From Streptomyces coacervatus (GTDB lineage: Bacteria; Actinomycetota; Actinomycetes; Streptomycetales; Streptomycetaceae): a DNA stretch of 64,000 bases. Position 1 is the stretch's first letter. Every line of letters begins with the position of its first letter. The position numbers and the translations under genes are program-made. The stretch covers positions 62,001 to 126,000 of the forward strand of contig NZ_JARHTP010000025.1 in the NCBI RefSeq assembly GCF_029223485.1. The letters run 5' to 3'. A model generated the notes under the pieces. It saw only the letters and a list, made by a program, of their open reading frames with translations. It was not told the origin of the DNA and made no database searches. This document shows positions 33,783-41,075 of this stretch, one piece after another.

Positions 33783-34834
33783 GACGCTCCCCCTGTCACG
33801 GCGTACTGGTTGGCGGGCCTGGCGAGCCCCAGGTGCTCCCTGAGGGTGCTGCCGGGGTAGAAGGTGCGGAACAGGCCGCGGTGCTGGAGCAGGGCCACCG
33901 TGCCGTTGACGAGTCGCTCCAGGTCACGGCGCGGCTCGGTGGGCGTGAGGTGGAATCCGTCGACGATGCCGTCCGCGTGCCAGATGGCGATCAGTTCGGC
34001 GAGGTCCACCGGGCCGCCCCGGTACAGCGGGCCCTGCACGGTCTGCCGGGGGCCGCCCCCGCCATGGCCCGGCTCGGCCGCGTGCTCGCCGTCGCCGAGG
34101 TCGACGAGGAGACTCGCGAGGACGCGCAGGGTGTCGGGGTTGCGCCCGAACTCCGCGGCGGTCCGACGGAGTTGGTCCCGTACGGCGGCGGCCTGCGCGG
34201 GGCTGGCGGCCCGTACGAGGGCCACGTCGGCGTACCGGGCGGCGGTGCGCCGGGCGTGTCCCTCGGTGGCGTCGACCACGCGGACGGGACGGCCCTGTGG
34301 GGGGCGCGGCACGATCGAGGGACCCTTCACCGAGAAGCCGGCGCCGGTGAAGTCGACGTGGTGCAGCTTGTCCCGGTCGACGAAGCGGCCGGTCGCCCGG
34401 TCCCGTATCTCGGCGTCGTCCTCCCAGCTGTCCCACAGCCTGGCGGCCACGTCGGCGACTTCACCGGCCTCGTGCCACAGCTCGTCGGCGGGTGCGGCAT
34501 ACCGGCGGCCGAAGAGACGGGCCTCGCCCTCGGTGGTGGACACGTCGATCCGCCAGCCGGCCCGGCCGCGGCTGACCCAGTCGAGGGTGGCGACGGCGGC
34601 CTGGACGTGGAAGGGCTCGGTGTGTGTGGTGGTGACGGTGGGGACCAGGCCGATGCGGTCGGTGGCGGGCGCGACGCGGGACAGCACGGCGAGCGCGTCG
34701 GGGCCGGGCCGGGCGAAGGTGTCGTCCAGCGTGACGAAGTCCAGGCCGCCGCGCTCGGCGAGCCGCGCGAGGTCGACGTAGGAGCCGGCGTCGTAGGCGG
34801 AGGATTGGTCGACAGCAGCAGAGAGATGCAACAT
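33779..34834 (-). CDS. LLM-class flavin monooxygenase
   Basis: 351 residues from ATG 34834, which overlaps the ABC ATPase stop (TGATG); GTG 34837 is an alternative. It is shorter than its neighbour and of the alkane-sulfonate/bacterial-luciferase type: FVTLDDTFARPGPDALAVLSRVA, TLDWVSRGRAGWRIDVST and a C-terminal RGLFRTFYPGSTLREHLGL that closely parallels the neighbour's end. Shared C-terminal motifs suggest an old duplication. It is probably a second monooxygenase for the same class of substrates. Confidence 0.85.
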   Translation of the reverse strand: MLHLSAAVDQSSAYDAGSYVDLARLAERGGLDFVTLDDTFARPGPDALAVLSRVAPATDRIGLVPTVTTTHTEPFHVQAAVATLDWVSRGRAGWRIDVSTTEGEARLFGRRYAAPADELWHEAGEVADVAARLWDSWEDDAEIRDRATGRFVDRDKLHHVDFTGAGFSVKGPSIVPRPPQGRPVRVVDATEGHARRTAARYADVALVRAASPAQAAAVRDQLRRTAAEFGRNPDTLRVLASLLVDLGDGEHAAEPGHGGGGPRQTVQGPLYRGGPVDLAELIAIWHADGIVDGFHLTPTEPRRDLERLVNGTVALLQHRGLFRTFYPGSTLREHLGLARPANQYAVTGGAS

Positions 34835-35595
34835 CACAGCACCTTTGAGAGAAACGCCCGCGTGCGGTCGTGTTGCGGGTTGTCCAGTACGTCCGCCGGT
34901 GTGCCCTGCTCGACGATCCGCCCGCCGTCCATGAAGACAACGGTGTCGGCGACCTCGCGAGCGAAGCCGATCTCATGCGTGACCACGATCATCGTGGTGC
35001 CCTGATGGGCCAAGTCCCTTAGGACGTCGAGGACTTCACCGACCAGCTCGGGGTCGAGCGCGGAGGTCGGTTCGTCGAACAGCAGCAGCTTGGGCTCCAG
35101 GGCGAGTGCCCGTGCGATGGCGACGCGCTGCTGTTGTCCGCCGGACAGCTGCCGGGGGTAGGCGTCGGTCTTGTCGGCGAGACCGACCCGGTCGAGCAGC
35201 CGGCGCGCGGTCTCGACGGCCTCCTTTCGCGGCCGTCGCAACGCCGAGACCGGTGCTTCGATGACGTTGTCCAGCACGGTGAGGTGCGGGAAGAGATTGA
35301 AGTTCTGGAAGACGAACCCGATCCGCGTCCGCTGCTTGAGCACCTCCCGCTCGGGCAGTTCGTGCAGCTTGTCGCCGGAGCGCCGGTAGCCGATCAGCGT
35401 GCCGTCCACGCTGATCGCGCCATGGTCCACCTTCTCCAGGTGGTTGATGGTGCGCAGCAGCGTCGACTTGCCGGAGCCGGACGGGCCGAGGACGACGGTG
35501 ACCTGACCGGTACGCACCTCCAGATCGATGCCCTTGAGGACCTCCAGCGAGCCGAAGCTCTTGTGGACGGATCTGATGTCGACCATGACGCTCAT
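34834..35595 (-). CDS. Polar amino-acid ABC transporter ATPase (GlnQ/TcyN type)
   Basis: 253 residues. Walker A GPSGSGKST, Q-loop FQNFNLFPHLTV, signature LSGGQQQRVAIARAL, Walker B LLLFDEPTSALDPE and H-loop VVTHEIGF are all intact. The PAAT family imports amino acids such as glutamine, histidine or cystine. With the permease at 37428 and the lipoprotein at 38702 it completes one importer. The flavin monooxygenases and the cysteine-ended leader favour a sulfur amino acid or related compound. Between it and the upstream FAD gene are 78 nt with a repeated GGGGTTCATGAGGC (35650-35690). Confidence 0.92.
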   Translation of the reverse strand: MSVMVDIRSVHKSFGSLEVLKGIDLEVRTGQVTVVLGPSGSGKSTLLRTINHLEKVDHGAISVDGTLIGYRRSGDKLHELPEREVLKQRTRIGFVFQNFNLFPHLTVLDNVIEAPVSALRRPRKEAVETARRLLDRVGLADKTDAYPRQLSGGQQQRVAIARALALEPKLLLFDEPTSALDPELVGEVLDVLRDLAHQGTTMIVVTHEIGFAREVADTVVFMDGGRIVEQGTPADVLDNPQHDRTRAFLSKVL

Positions 35596-35673
35596 CGCGG
35601 GGTTCCTTGAAGTCGAGGGGTTTCGTGGAGGGGATTCATGCGGCTTGAGGGGTTCATGAGGCTCTCAAGGGGT

Positions 35674-37431
35674 TCATGAGGCCGCATCGGAGACGACGGC
35701 GCGCAGAAAGACCAGTGCGGCCCGTGCCGTCGCGTCGTTCTGCCGGAACGCGGGTCCGCCGGTGCGCGGCCGGGTGAAGGCACCGGGTGTGCGGCCGTCG
35801 GTGTAGGGCCCGAGCGCGAACCGCCGGGGATGCGGCCGCCCGGCCCGGTCGAGGAGCCGCCCGTCGGCGGGGTCCACCCGGAGCAGCCCGTCGGGGGTCT
35901 CGGCGGCGCCGTCTGCGTGCAGTTCGCGCAGCAGGGTGTCGCGGGCCCGTCCGACGGTGGGCTCGGGCAGCCGCGCCTCGACCAGTGCCCGTGCCTCGAC
36001 GAAGGAGTCCGGCACGGTGGCGCTCGACGCCCGGAACACCCCGCCCTCGGCGCCGACGGTCATGTCGGCGCCGAGGAACTTCAGGACACCGGCACGGGAC
36101 AGCGCCAGCATCTGCCGCAGCCGCGGCCCGGGCGGCCCGGACGCCAGATAGCTGAAGAAACCGTGCCACCAGGGACCGATGCCACCGAGCCGGACCAGCT
36201 GGCCGTAGACGGAGAGCAGCCCGAGGAACACCGCCAAGTCCGGGCTGTAGTCAGGATCATGACTCCTGCTCAGGTCCTGCTCGACATAACCGTGCAGCCC
36301 CTCCTGGAACTCCTCGAACGAGCCGTACCGCACCCCGTCAAGCGGGCGGTCCAGCGCGTCCAGGTCGAGCCGGTCGGCGGGGTCGGGCACGGCGGACGCC
36401 ACGAGCGCCTCCCGCTCGGCCGCGTCGGACGCGGCCGCGTACTTCTCCTCGAAGGTGCTCCAGTCGACGCCCGTCCGCTCCGGATGCACGGTGAACAGCC
36501 GGTGGTAGTGGGCAAACCCCAGCTCCTTCTCCACCAGCGGCCACACATCCCGCCGGAAGTCGAACCCCTCGGGCCGGGCGAGCAGCGCGTCCACCTCGGG
36601 CGGCCCGAAGAACCTCGGCAGCGGCGGCCGTTCACCACTCCAGTCGTAGCCGATCTTCGAGTGGTACGGCACTCCGCGCCGCGAACCGACGTACAGCACC
36701 GGCTCCTGCCCCGACGGCACATAGGTGTCACCCTCGTACCGCCCGCCCCGCCCCTCGGTCAGCAGCACCATCAGATCGACGAAGGCGAGCCCGAACCCGC
36801 GCACGAGGACGGGTTCGCCGGCCCTCAGCGCGGACAGATCACTGTCGGCGGTGAAGTCGGGCGGCAGGTGCACCAGGCCGTGCGTCTTCGCATACGCGGC
36901 CAACTCCTCCTGATGGTCGTCGAGTTCGGCGTCGAGATGGCCGAGCGCGAGCACGACGAGATCGGCGAGGAGCGGGCGCGGCCGGCCCTCCAGCCACACC
37001 TGCTGACGGCCCTCGCGCGAGCCGCTGACCCGCACGGCCCGCCGCGGATGATGGTGGACGGTGACGTCCGGGGGCAGGGCGGCGACAGCCTGTTCATGCA
37101 CCCAGCGGAGATAGGCCCCCTGGAGTTGCCGGTCCGCAAAGGTACGGCCGTCGATGCCGGCCCACTCGTGCAGCGTGGGCCCCTCCCGCACCGGGCCCTC
37201 CATGGCCACCGTCTCGTCGGTGAACATCGTGACGTCCTCGGCGTGGGAGTTCATCCACAGCAGCGGCGACTGGGCGGCACGCCAGATCCGACCGGCGCCC
37301 GGCTGATGGGGGTCGACGAGATGGATGTCGAGGCCCGAACCGGCGTACAGGTCGGGCGCGTTGGCGGCGATCCGCTCGATGAGACCGGTCCCCCGCGGAC
37401 CGGCCCCGACGATCACCAGGGAAGGCCTCAT
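35674..37431 (-). CDS. FAD/NAD(P)-binding oxidoreductase-like protein
   Basis: 585 residues from ATG 37431 (ATGA overlap with the permease stop); the 926-codon open frame upstream is not used. It has a Rossmann start SLVIVGAGPRGTGLIERI, an internal second dinucleotide region (VLVRGFGLAFVDLMVLLTEG) and PLLWMNSHAEDVTMF. This is the pfam13454 'FAD-NAD(P)-binding' type, distantly related to ornithine/lysine N-monooxygenases. Its reaction is unknown. Location between permease and ATPase genes of an importer, in an operon with flavin monooxygenases, suggests it acts on the imported compound or supplies electrons. Confidence 0.8.
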   Translation of the reverse strand: MRPSLVIVGAGPRGTGLIERIAANAPDLYAGSGLDIHLVDPHQPGAGRIWRAAQSPLLWMNSHAEDVTMFTDETVAMEGPVREGPTLHEWAGIDGRTFADRQLQGAYLRWVHEQAVAALPPDVTVHHHPRRAVRVSGSREGRQQVWLEGRPRPLLADLVVLALGHLDAELDDHQEELAAYAKTHGLVHLPPDFTADSDLSALRAGEPVLVRGFGLAFVDLMVLLTEGRGGRYEGDTYVPSGQEPVLYVGSRRGVPYHSKIGYDWSGERPPLPRFFGPPEVDALLARPEGFDFRRDVWPLVEKELGFAHYHRLFTVHPERTGVDWSTFEEKYAAASDAAEREALVASAVPDPADRLDLDALDRPLDGVRYGSFEEFQEGLHGYVEQDLSRSHDPDYSPDLAVFLGLLSVYGQLVRLGGIGPWWHGFFSYLASGPPGPRLRQMLALSRAGVLKFLGADMTVGAEGGVFRASSATVPDSFVEARALVEARLPEPTVGRARDTLLRELHADGAAETPDGLLRVDPADGRLLDRAGRPHPRRFALGPYTDGRTPGAFTRPRTGGPAFRQNDATARAALVFLRAVVSDAAS

Positions 37432-38285
37432 CGCGCGCGCTCCGAACCGCGGGCGTAGTGCTTCTCCACGTAGTACTGGCCGATGCCGAGCACCGAGGTG
37501 ACGACGGTGTACCAGAGGGTGGCCACCATCAGCAGCGGAATGACCTGGTAAGTGCGGTGATAGATCAGCTGCGCCGAGAAGAGCAGGTCGTTGACCGCGA
37601 TGACGCTGACGATGGAGGTGCCCTTGAGGGTGCCGATCAGCATGTTCCCGGCGGGCGGCACGATGGAGCGCATCGCCTGCGGCAGCACGATCCGCCGCCG
37701 GCGCCGCCACCGGCTCAGTCCGAGCGCCTGGGCGGCCTCGATCTGCCCCCGGTCGACGGACAGGATGCCGCCGCGCACGACCTCGGCGGCATACGCGGCT
37801 TCGTGCAGCGTCAGCCCGACGATGGCGACCTCGACCGGCCCGAGCAGATTGACGGTCCGCACCCCGAACAGCTCCGGGTACAGGGCTCCGATGTTGAACC
37901 ACAACAACAGCTGCACCAGGATCGGAATCGACCGGAAGAGCCAGACATACCCCCAACTCACCGCCCTCAGCACGGGGTTGGCGGACAGCCGGAACGCGGC
38001 AAGCAGCGTGCCCAGCGCAAACCCGAGCACCATCACGACGGCGGTCAGCCACAGCGTGAGCCACAGGCCGCGCAGCACGGAGTCCGAGGTGAAGTAGTCG
38101 GCGACGACGTCCCACTGGAACGCCCTGTTGCGCAGTACGGAGTTGACGACGAGCCCGAGAAGCACCAGGACGACGACAGCGGCGCCCCACTGCCCGAACC
38201 GGCGCTGCGGAACGATCCGTAGCGAGTCGGCGCGCTCCGGCATCTCCGGTGCGGCGGGAATTTTGGCGAGGGTGTCGGAAGACAT
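37428..38285 (-). CDS. Polar amino-acid ABC transporter permease
   Basis: 285 residues from ATG 38285 (MSSDTLAKIP). A long cytoplasmic N-tail is followed by helices at ~30-50, ~70-100, ~105-130 and in the C-half. The PAAT/HisM permease signature is seen in LTLHEAAYAAEVVRGGILSV followed by GQIEAAQALGLSRWRRRRRI, the EAA loop that contacts the ATPase. This single permease would form a homodimer. It is first in a leftward operon whose members overlap by ATGA. Confidence 0.92.
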   Translation of the reverse strand: MSSDTLAKIPAAPEMPERADSLRIVPQRRFGQWGAAVVVLVLLGLVVNSVLRNRAFQWDVVADYFTSDSVLRGLWLTLWLTAVVMVLGFALGTLLAAFRLSANPVLRAVSWGYVWLFRSIPILVQLLLWFNIGALYPELFGVRTVNLLGPVEVAIVGLTLHEAAYAAEVVRGGILSVDRGQIEAAQALGLSRWRRRRRIVLPQAMRSIVPPAGNMLIGTLKGTSIVSVIAVNDLLFSAQLIYHRTYQVIPLLMVATLWYTVVTSVLGIGQYYVEKHYARGSERAR

Positions 38286-38466
38286 GGGAAGGCTCCGTGA
38301 CGTTGGTAGAACGTCGAACACGGGTGGGTGCCTTCACACGGACGCACAGCGCGGTGCACGGTGCGATACGGCCGAGCCCCTCAGCAGGGCCGTCCATCGA
38401 CTGTACGGGGCCGTTTCCCCTCACTGTCAAGGCTGTCCGGGATGTGAGCCGCACGTCTCAAGTCAG

Positions 38467-38495
38467 TTGACGCAGAACCGGATGCCTGTTCCACT
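38467..38495 (+). promoter_or_regulatory. Candidate promoter, leaderless start
   Basis: TTGACG, a 17-nt spacer, then TCCACT. Transcription would start about 7 nt later, at or next to the ATG of the leader ORF (38502), so the leader would be read without a ribosome site. The -10 match is weak. Confidence 0.45.
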
Positions 38496-38501
38496 TGGCC
38501 C

Positions 38502-38573
38502 ATGCATCCACAGCAGTGCCTGGTCACGCGCTCCCACATCGACTTCGGTCGAGTGTGGTCCTGTTCCTGTTGA
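38502..38573 (+). CDS. Cysteine leader peptide (23 aa)
   Basis: ATG to TGA encodes a 23-residue peptide with the core RSHIDFGRVWSCSC just before the stop. Actinobacterial 'putative leader peptides' share a pattern R-x-H-[IV]-D-x-x-R-V-x-S-x-x-C and lie upstream of sulfur and transporter genes. In mycobacteria, polycysteine leaderless ORFs are known cysteine attenuators. Here three Cys codons, two of them the 3rd-last and last sense codons, are followed 14 nt later by a terminator-like hairpin. Ribosome stalling when charged tRNA-Cys is scarce would favour expression of the downstream transporter lipoprotein. Confidence 0.72.
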   Translation: MHPQQCLVTRSHIDFGRVWSCSC

Positions 38574-38587
38574 GCCGACCTCACTGC

Positions 38588-38604
38588 GCGCCCTGACCGG
38601 GCGC
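38588..38604 (+). terminator. Attenuator-like hairpin after leader
   Basis: GCGCCC / GGGCGC stem with a TGACC loop, then a T-rich stretch (TCTTCGCGTTCTCCCTTTT). It begins 14 nt after the leader stop and ~100 nt before the substrate-binding protein gene, the geometry expected for transcription attenuation. Confidence 0.6.
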
Positions 38605-38701
38605 TCTTCGCGTTCTCCCTTTTCGCCTTCACACGCGCACCCCTCCCCTCGCGTTCTTTCGCTCCTTTTCGCTGCTTTCTGCTTCCAGGAGACCGCACAC
38701 G

Positions 38702-39652
38702 ATGCGCACGTTCACGCGTACCCATAGACGGCTTTTTGCGTCTTTCACCCTGATTACCTCGGCCACTCTGCTGCTCACCGCATGCGGCTCGGGTTCGGAC
38801 GACTCGACCGGTACTGCGGGCACCTCGGCAAAGGCCGACAAAATCCCCACGACGGACGTGGTCTCCGGCATCCCCAAGGACGCGGCGTCCGCAAAACTCC
38901 TCCCGCCCGGCACAACAAGCCTCACCGTCGCCTACAGCGTGGGCGGCACCCCGCCCGGCACCACCTACCTGGACGACGGCAAAACCCTGACCGGCCAGGA
39001 CGTCGACTTCGCCGAAGCGGTCGCGAAGGTGCTCGGCCTCGGGCTCAAGTCCGAACAGGCCGGCTTCGAGGCGATCCTGCCGGCCCTCGACAGCGGCAAG
39101 TACGACTTCGGCGCAAGCAACTTCGGCGTCACGGACGAACGCCGCAAGACCATCGACTTCGTCACCTACATCAACGACGGCCAGGGTTTCGCCACCCGCA
39201 AGGACAGCAAGCTGTCCAAGGTCACGGACCTCAAGCAGCTGTGCGGCCTGAACGTGGCAACGGGCGCGGGCACGACCTTCGAAGCCACGCTGGAGGAGAA
39301 CAAGAAGGTCTGCACGACCGCCGGCAAGAAACCGTACGAGGTGCAGACCTACAGCGAGACCGGCGCCATCTGGTCCTCCCTCCAGCAGGGCCGCAGCGAC
39401 GTGGTGATGTCCACGATCAACGGCCTGCGTTACGCCGTGGCCCACCAGCAGGGCGTGAAGTTCCTCAACGAATACCACCGCCTGGACGTAGGCTTCGCCT
39501 TCAAGAAGGGCACCCCCCTGGCCCCCGCCTTCCAGTCGGCGGTGAACAAGCTGATAGCAGACGGCACATACGAGAAGATCCTGAAGAAGTGGGGAACGAC
39601 GGGCTCGGCGATCAAGAAGTCCCAGATCTCACCCCCGGAGCTGAGGAGCTAG
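38702..39652 (+). CDS. Amino-acid ABC transporter substrate-binding lipoprotein
   Basis: 316 residues from ATG 38702 with AGGAG 10 nt upstream. A lipobox LLTAC (Cys ~29) follows a short signal peptide, so it is lipid-anchored outside. The SBP_bac_3 fold shows GQDVDFAEAVAKVLGL, YDFGASNFGVTDERRKTIDFV and a C-terminus with ADGTYEKILKKWG. This is the PAAT cluster that binds polar amino acids, including cystine (FliY/TcyJ). It is encoded apart from and divergent to its ATPase and permease, under the cysteine leader. Ligand inferred from context only. Confidence 0.9.
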   Translation: MRTFTRTHRRLFASFTLITSATLLLTACGSGSDDSTGTAGTSAKADKIPTTDVVSGIPKDAASAKLLPPGTTSLTVAYSVGGTPPGTTYLDDGKTLTGQDVDFAEAVAKVLGLGLKSEQAGFEAILPALDSGKYDFGASNFGVTDERRKTIDFVTYINDGQGFATRKDSKLSKVTDLKQLCGLNVATGAGTTFEATLEENKKVCTTAGKKPYEVQTYSETGAIWSSLQQGRSDVVMSTINGLRYAVAHQQGVKFLNEYHRLDVGFAFKKGTPLAPAFQSAVNKLIADGTYEKILKKWGTTGSAIKKSQISPPELRS

Positions 39653-39663
39653 GGGTTGGCTTT

Positions 39664-39709
39664 CAGGGGCGCGGGGAACTGCGCGAGCAACCACAACGAA
39701 CCCGCACAC
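39664..39709 (+). repeat. Dispersed intergenic repeat, copy B2
   Basis: Core GGGGCGCGGGGAACTGCGCG then AGCAACCACAACGAACCCGCA. It fills the gap between the lipoprotein stop and the convergent cvnD stop. The upstream hairpin arm found in B1 and B3 is degenerate. Confidence 0.85.
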
Positions 39710-39710
39710 G

Positions 39711-40310
39711 CTAACGCACCAAAGCCACCCGCCTCTTAGGCGCAGCCCCCCGCACACCAATCACCCGATCCATCAACGCCCCCAGAACATCCCGCACAGA
39801 CCCCCGCTCCCGAGCGTCACACTCCACCACCGGCACATCCCCACCCAACCCCAACGCCTCCCGAACTTCCTCCAGTTCAAACCGCTCCGCACCGTCAAAG
39901 CGATTCACCGCAAGGACAAAAGGCGCCCCCTGCGACTCGAAGTAATCAACGGCCGGAAAACACTCCTCGATCCGCCGGGTGTCCGCGAGGACAACCGTCC
40001 CCAGTGCCCCCTCCACCAGGTCGTCCCACAAGAACGAGAACCGATCCTGCCCGGGCGTCCCGAACAGATACAGCGCGATCGTCGGATCAAGAGTGATCCG
40101 CCCGAAATCCAGCGCAACGGTCGTGGTCGTCTTCGACTCGACCCCTTCGAGCGAGTCGACCCCCACGGAAACCTGCGTCATCGCGGCCTCCGTGTCCAGC
40201 GGTTCGATCTCCGAGATCGCCCCGATGAACGTGGTCTTGCCGACGCCGAGTCCGCCGCTCACCACGATCTTCACGGCGAGCGGCACGATCCTGTCAGAGC
40301 GCCCGGACAT
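39711..40310 (-). CDS. cvnD: Conservon GTPase CvnD
   Basis: 199 residues from ATG 40310. It is a MglA/Ras-like small GTPase with G1 SGGLGVGKTTF, G3 FGTPGQDRF and G4 AVNRFDGAE. It is the last gene of a four-gene conservon in which CvnA (sensor), CvnB (roadblock), CvnC (DUF742) and CvnD form a membrane-associated complex likened to a eukaryotic G-protein-coupled system. It overlaps cvnC by 17 nt. Its number among the many Streptomyces conservons cannot be told here. Confidence 0.92.
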   Translation of the reverse strand: MSGRSDRIVPLAVKIVVSGGLGVGKTTFIGAISEIEPLDTEAAMTQVSVGVDSLEGVESKTTTTVALDFGRITLDPTIALYLFGTPGQDRFSFLWDDLVEGALGTVVLADTRRIEECFPAVDYFESQGAPFVLAVNRFDGAERFELEEVREALGLGGDVPVVECDARERGSVRDVLGALMDRVIGVRGAAPKRRVALVR

Positions 40311-40650
40311 GATCCCTGATCCTTTCGAGCATCTGGAGTGGCAGCTCCTCGGGTTCCCGGCAGTCGAGCCGGCCGGCGACGACGAGGTCGGACACGAGCA
40401 CCTTGGCGACGCCCAGCGGGACACCGACCCGCGACGCCACCTCCGCAACCGTCGTCGGCTGCTCGCACACCGCGACGATGTGCCGGCGCTCGAACGTCAG
40501 CGACTCGTCGGGCACGCCGACGGCGACGACCAGCGTCTCCAGCCGCAGGCCGGCCCGGAGCGGCTCGGCCCGGCCGCCGGTGATGATGAACGGCCGGATG
40601 AACGTCGTGTCCTCAACAGGCTCTACGTCCATGGGCTCTTCGCCGTTCAT
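40294..40650 (-). CDS. cvnC: Conservon DUF742 protein CvnC
   Basis: 118 residues. The DUF742 hallmark is FIRPFIITGGRAEPL at the N-terminus, followed by a winged-helix-like region (TVAEVASRVGVPLGVAKVLVSDL) and RDHVRAL at the end. The role is to link the sensor kinase-like CvnA and roadblock protein to the GTPase. It overlaps cvnB by ATGA and cvnD by 17 nt, so all are cotranslated. Confidence 0.92.
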   Translation of the reverse strand: MNGEEPMDVEPVEDTTFIRPFIITGGRAEPLRAGLRLETLVVAVGVPDESLTFERRHIVAVCEQPTTVAEVASRVGVPLGVAKVLVSDLVVAGRLDCREPEELPLQMLERIRDHVRAL

Positions 40651-41075
40651 CGCGGCAACGCCTGCCGCAGATCGGCGATGAGGGTCGGCGTGAGCAGATC
40701 GCCCGCCCGCTCGGCGAGTACCGCCATCTCGTAGCCGACGAGCCCCAGTTCACCACTGCTGTCGGCCAGAACCCCGAGACAGCTGCCGTCGCGGATCGCG
40801 GAGACGAGCAGGAAACCCCGTCCCATCTCGATCATGATGAGCTTGACCCCGTCGAAGCCGTACCGCTTGGACGCGCTGCGCGCCAGGCTGCTGAGCCCCG
40901 AGACGATCGCGGAGAGATGGTCGGCCTCGGTCCGCCCGAGCCCGTCGGACACGGCGATCAGCAGTCCGTCGGAGGAGACGGCGACCGCGTCCCGTACCCC
41001 GTCGGTGCTCTTGACGAAGTTGGCCAGCAGCCAGTTGAAGGTCCCCGAGTCGCTATGGGCGTCGACGGCGGTCAC
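40647..41075 (-). CDS. cvnB: Conservon roadblock/LC7 protein CvnB
   Basis: 142 residues with the roadblock/LC7 fold (FNWLLANFVKSTDGVRDAVA, VSSDGLLIAVSDGL, VKLIMIEMGRGFLLVSAI). In conservons and in Myxococcus MglB, roadblock proteins act on the partner Ras-like GTPase, typically as GAP or scaffold. ATGA overlaps join it to cvnA upstream and cvnC downstream. Confidence 0.92.
   Translation of the reverse strand: MTAVDAHSDSGTFNWLLANFVKSTDGVRDAVAVSSDGLLIAVSDGLGRTEADHLSAIVSGLSSLARSASKRYGFDGVKLIMIEMGRGFLLVSAIRDGSCLGVLADSSGELGLVGYEMAVLAERAGDLLTPTLIADLRQALPR

Larger units (their letters stand above)
38286..38701. other. Divergent regulatory region of sulfur locus
   Basis: 416 nt between the permease and lipoprotein genes. 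The right half holds a promoter-like TTGACG (38467-38472), the leader ORF, an attenuator-like hairpin and a T/C-rich tract (38605-38690) before AGGAG. The left half should hold the leftward promoter; no clear -35/-10 or operator was identified there. Confidence 0.6.

Noticed and set aside
35674..38454. 926-codon open frame covering permease antisense-frame sequence and the FAD protein
   Set aside because: Only the part after ATG 37431 has protein-family features; the upstream part is an out-of-frame shadow of the permease gene.
38286..38460. A second Cys leader on the minus strand before the permease operon
   Set aside because: A Cys-containing frame exists, but it lacks the R-x-H-x-D...RV pattern, a suitable stop and a following hairpin.
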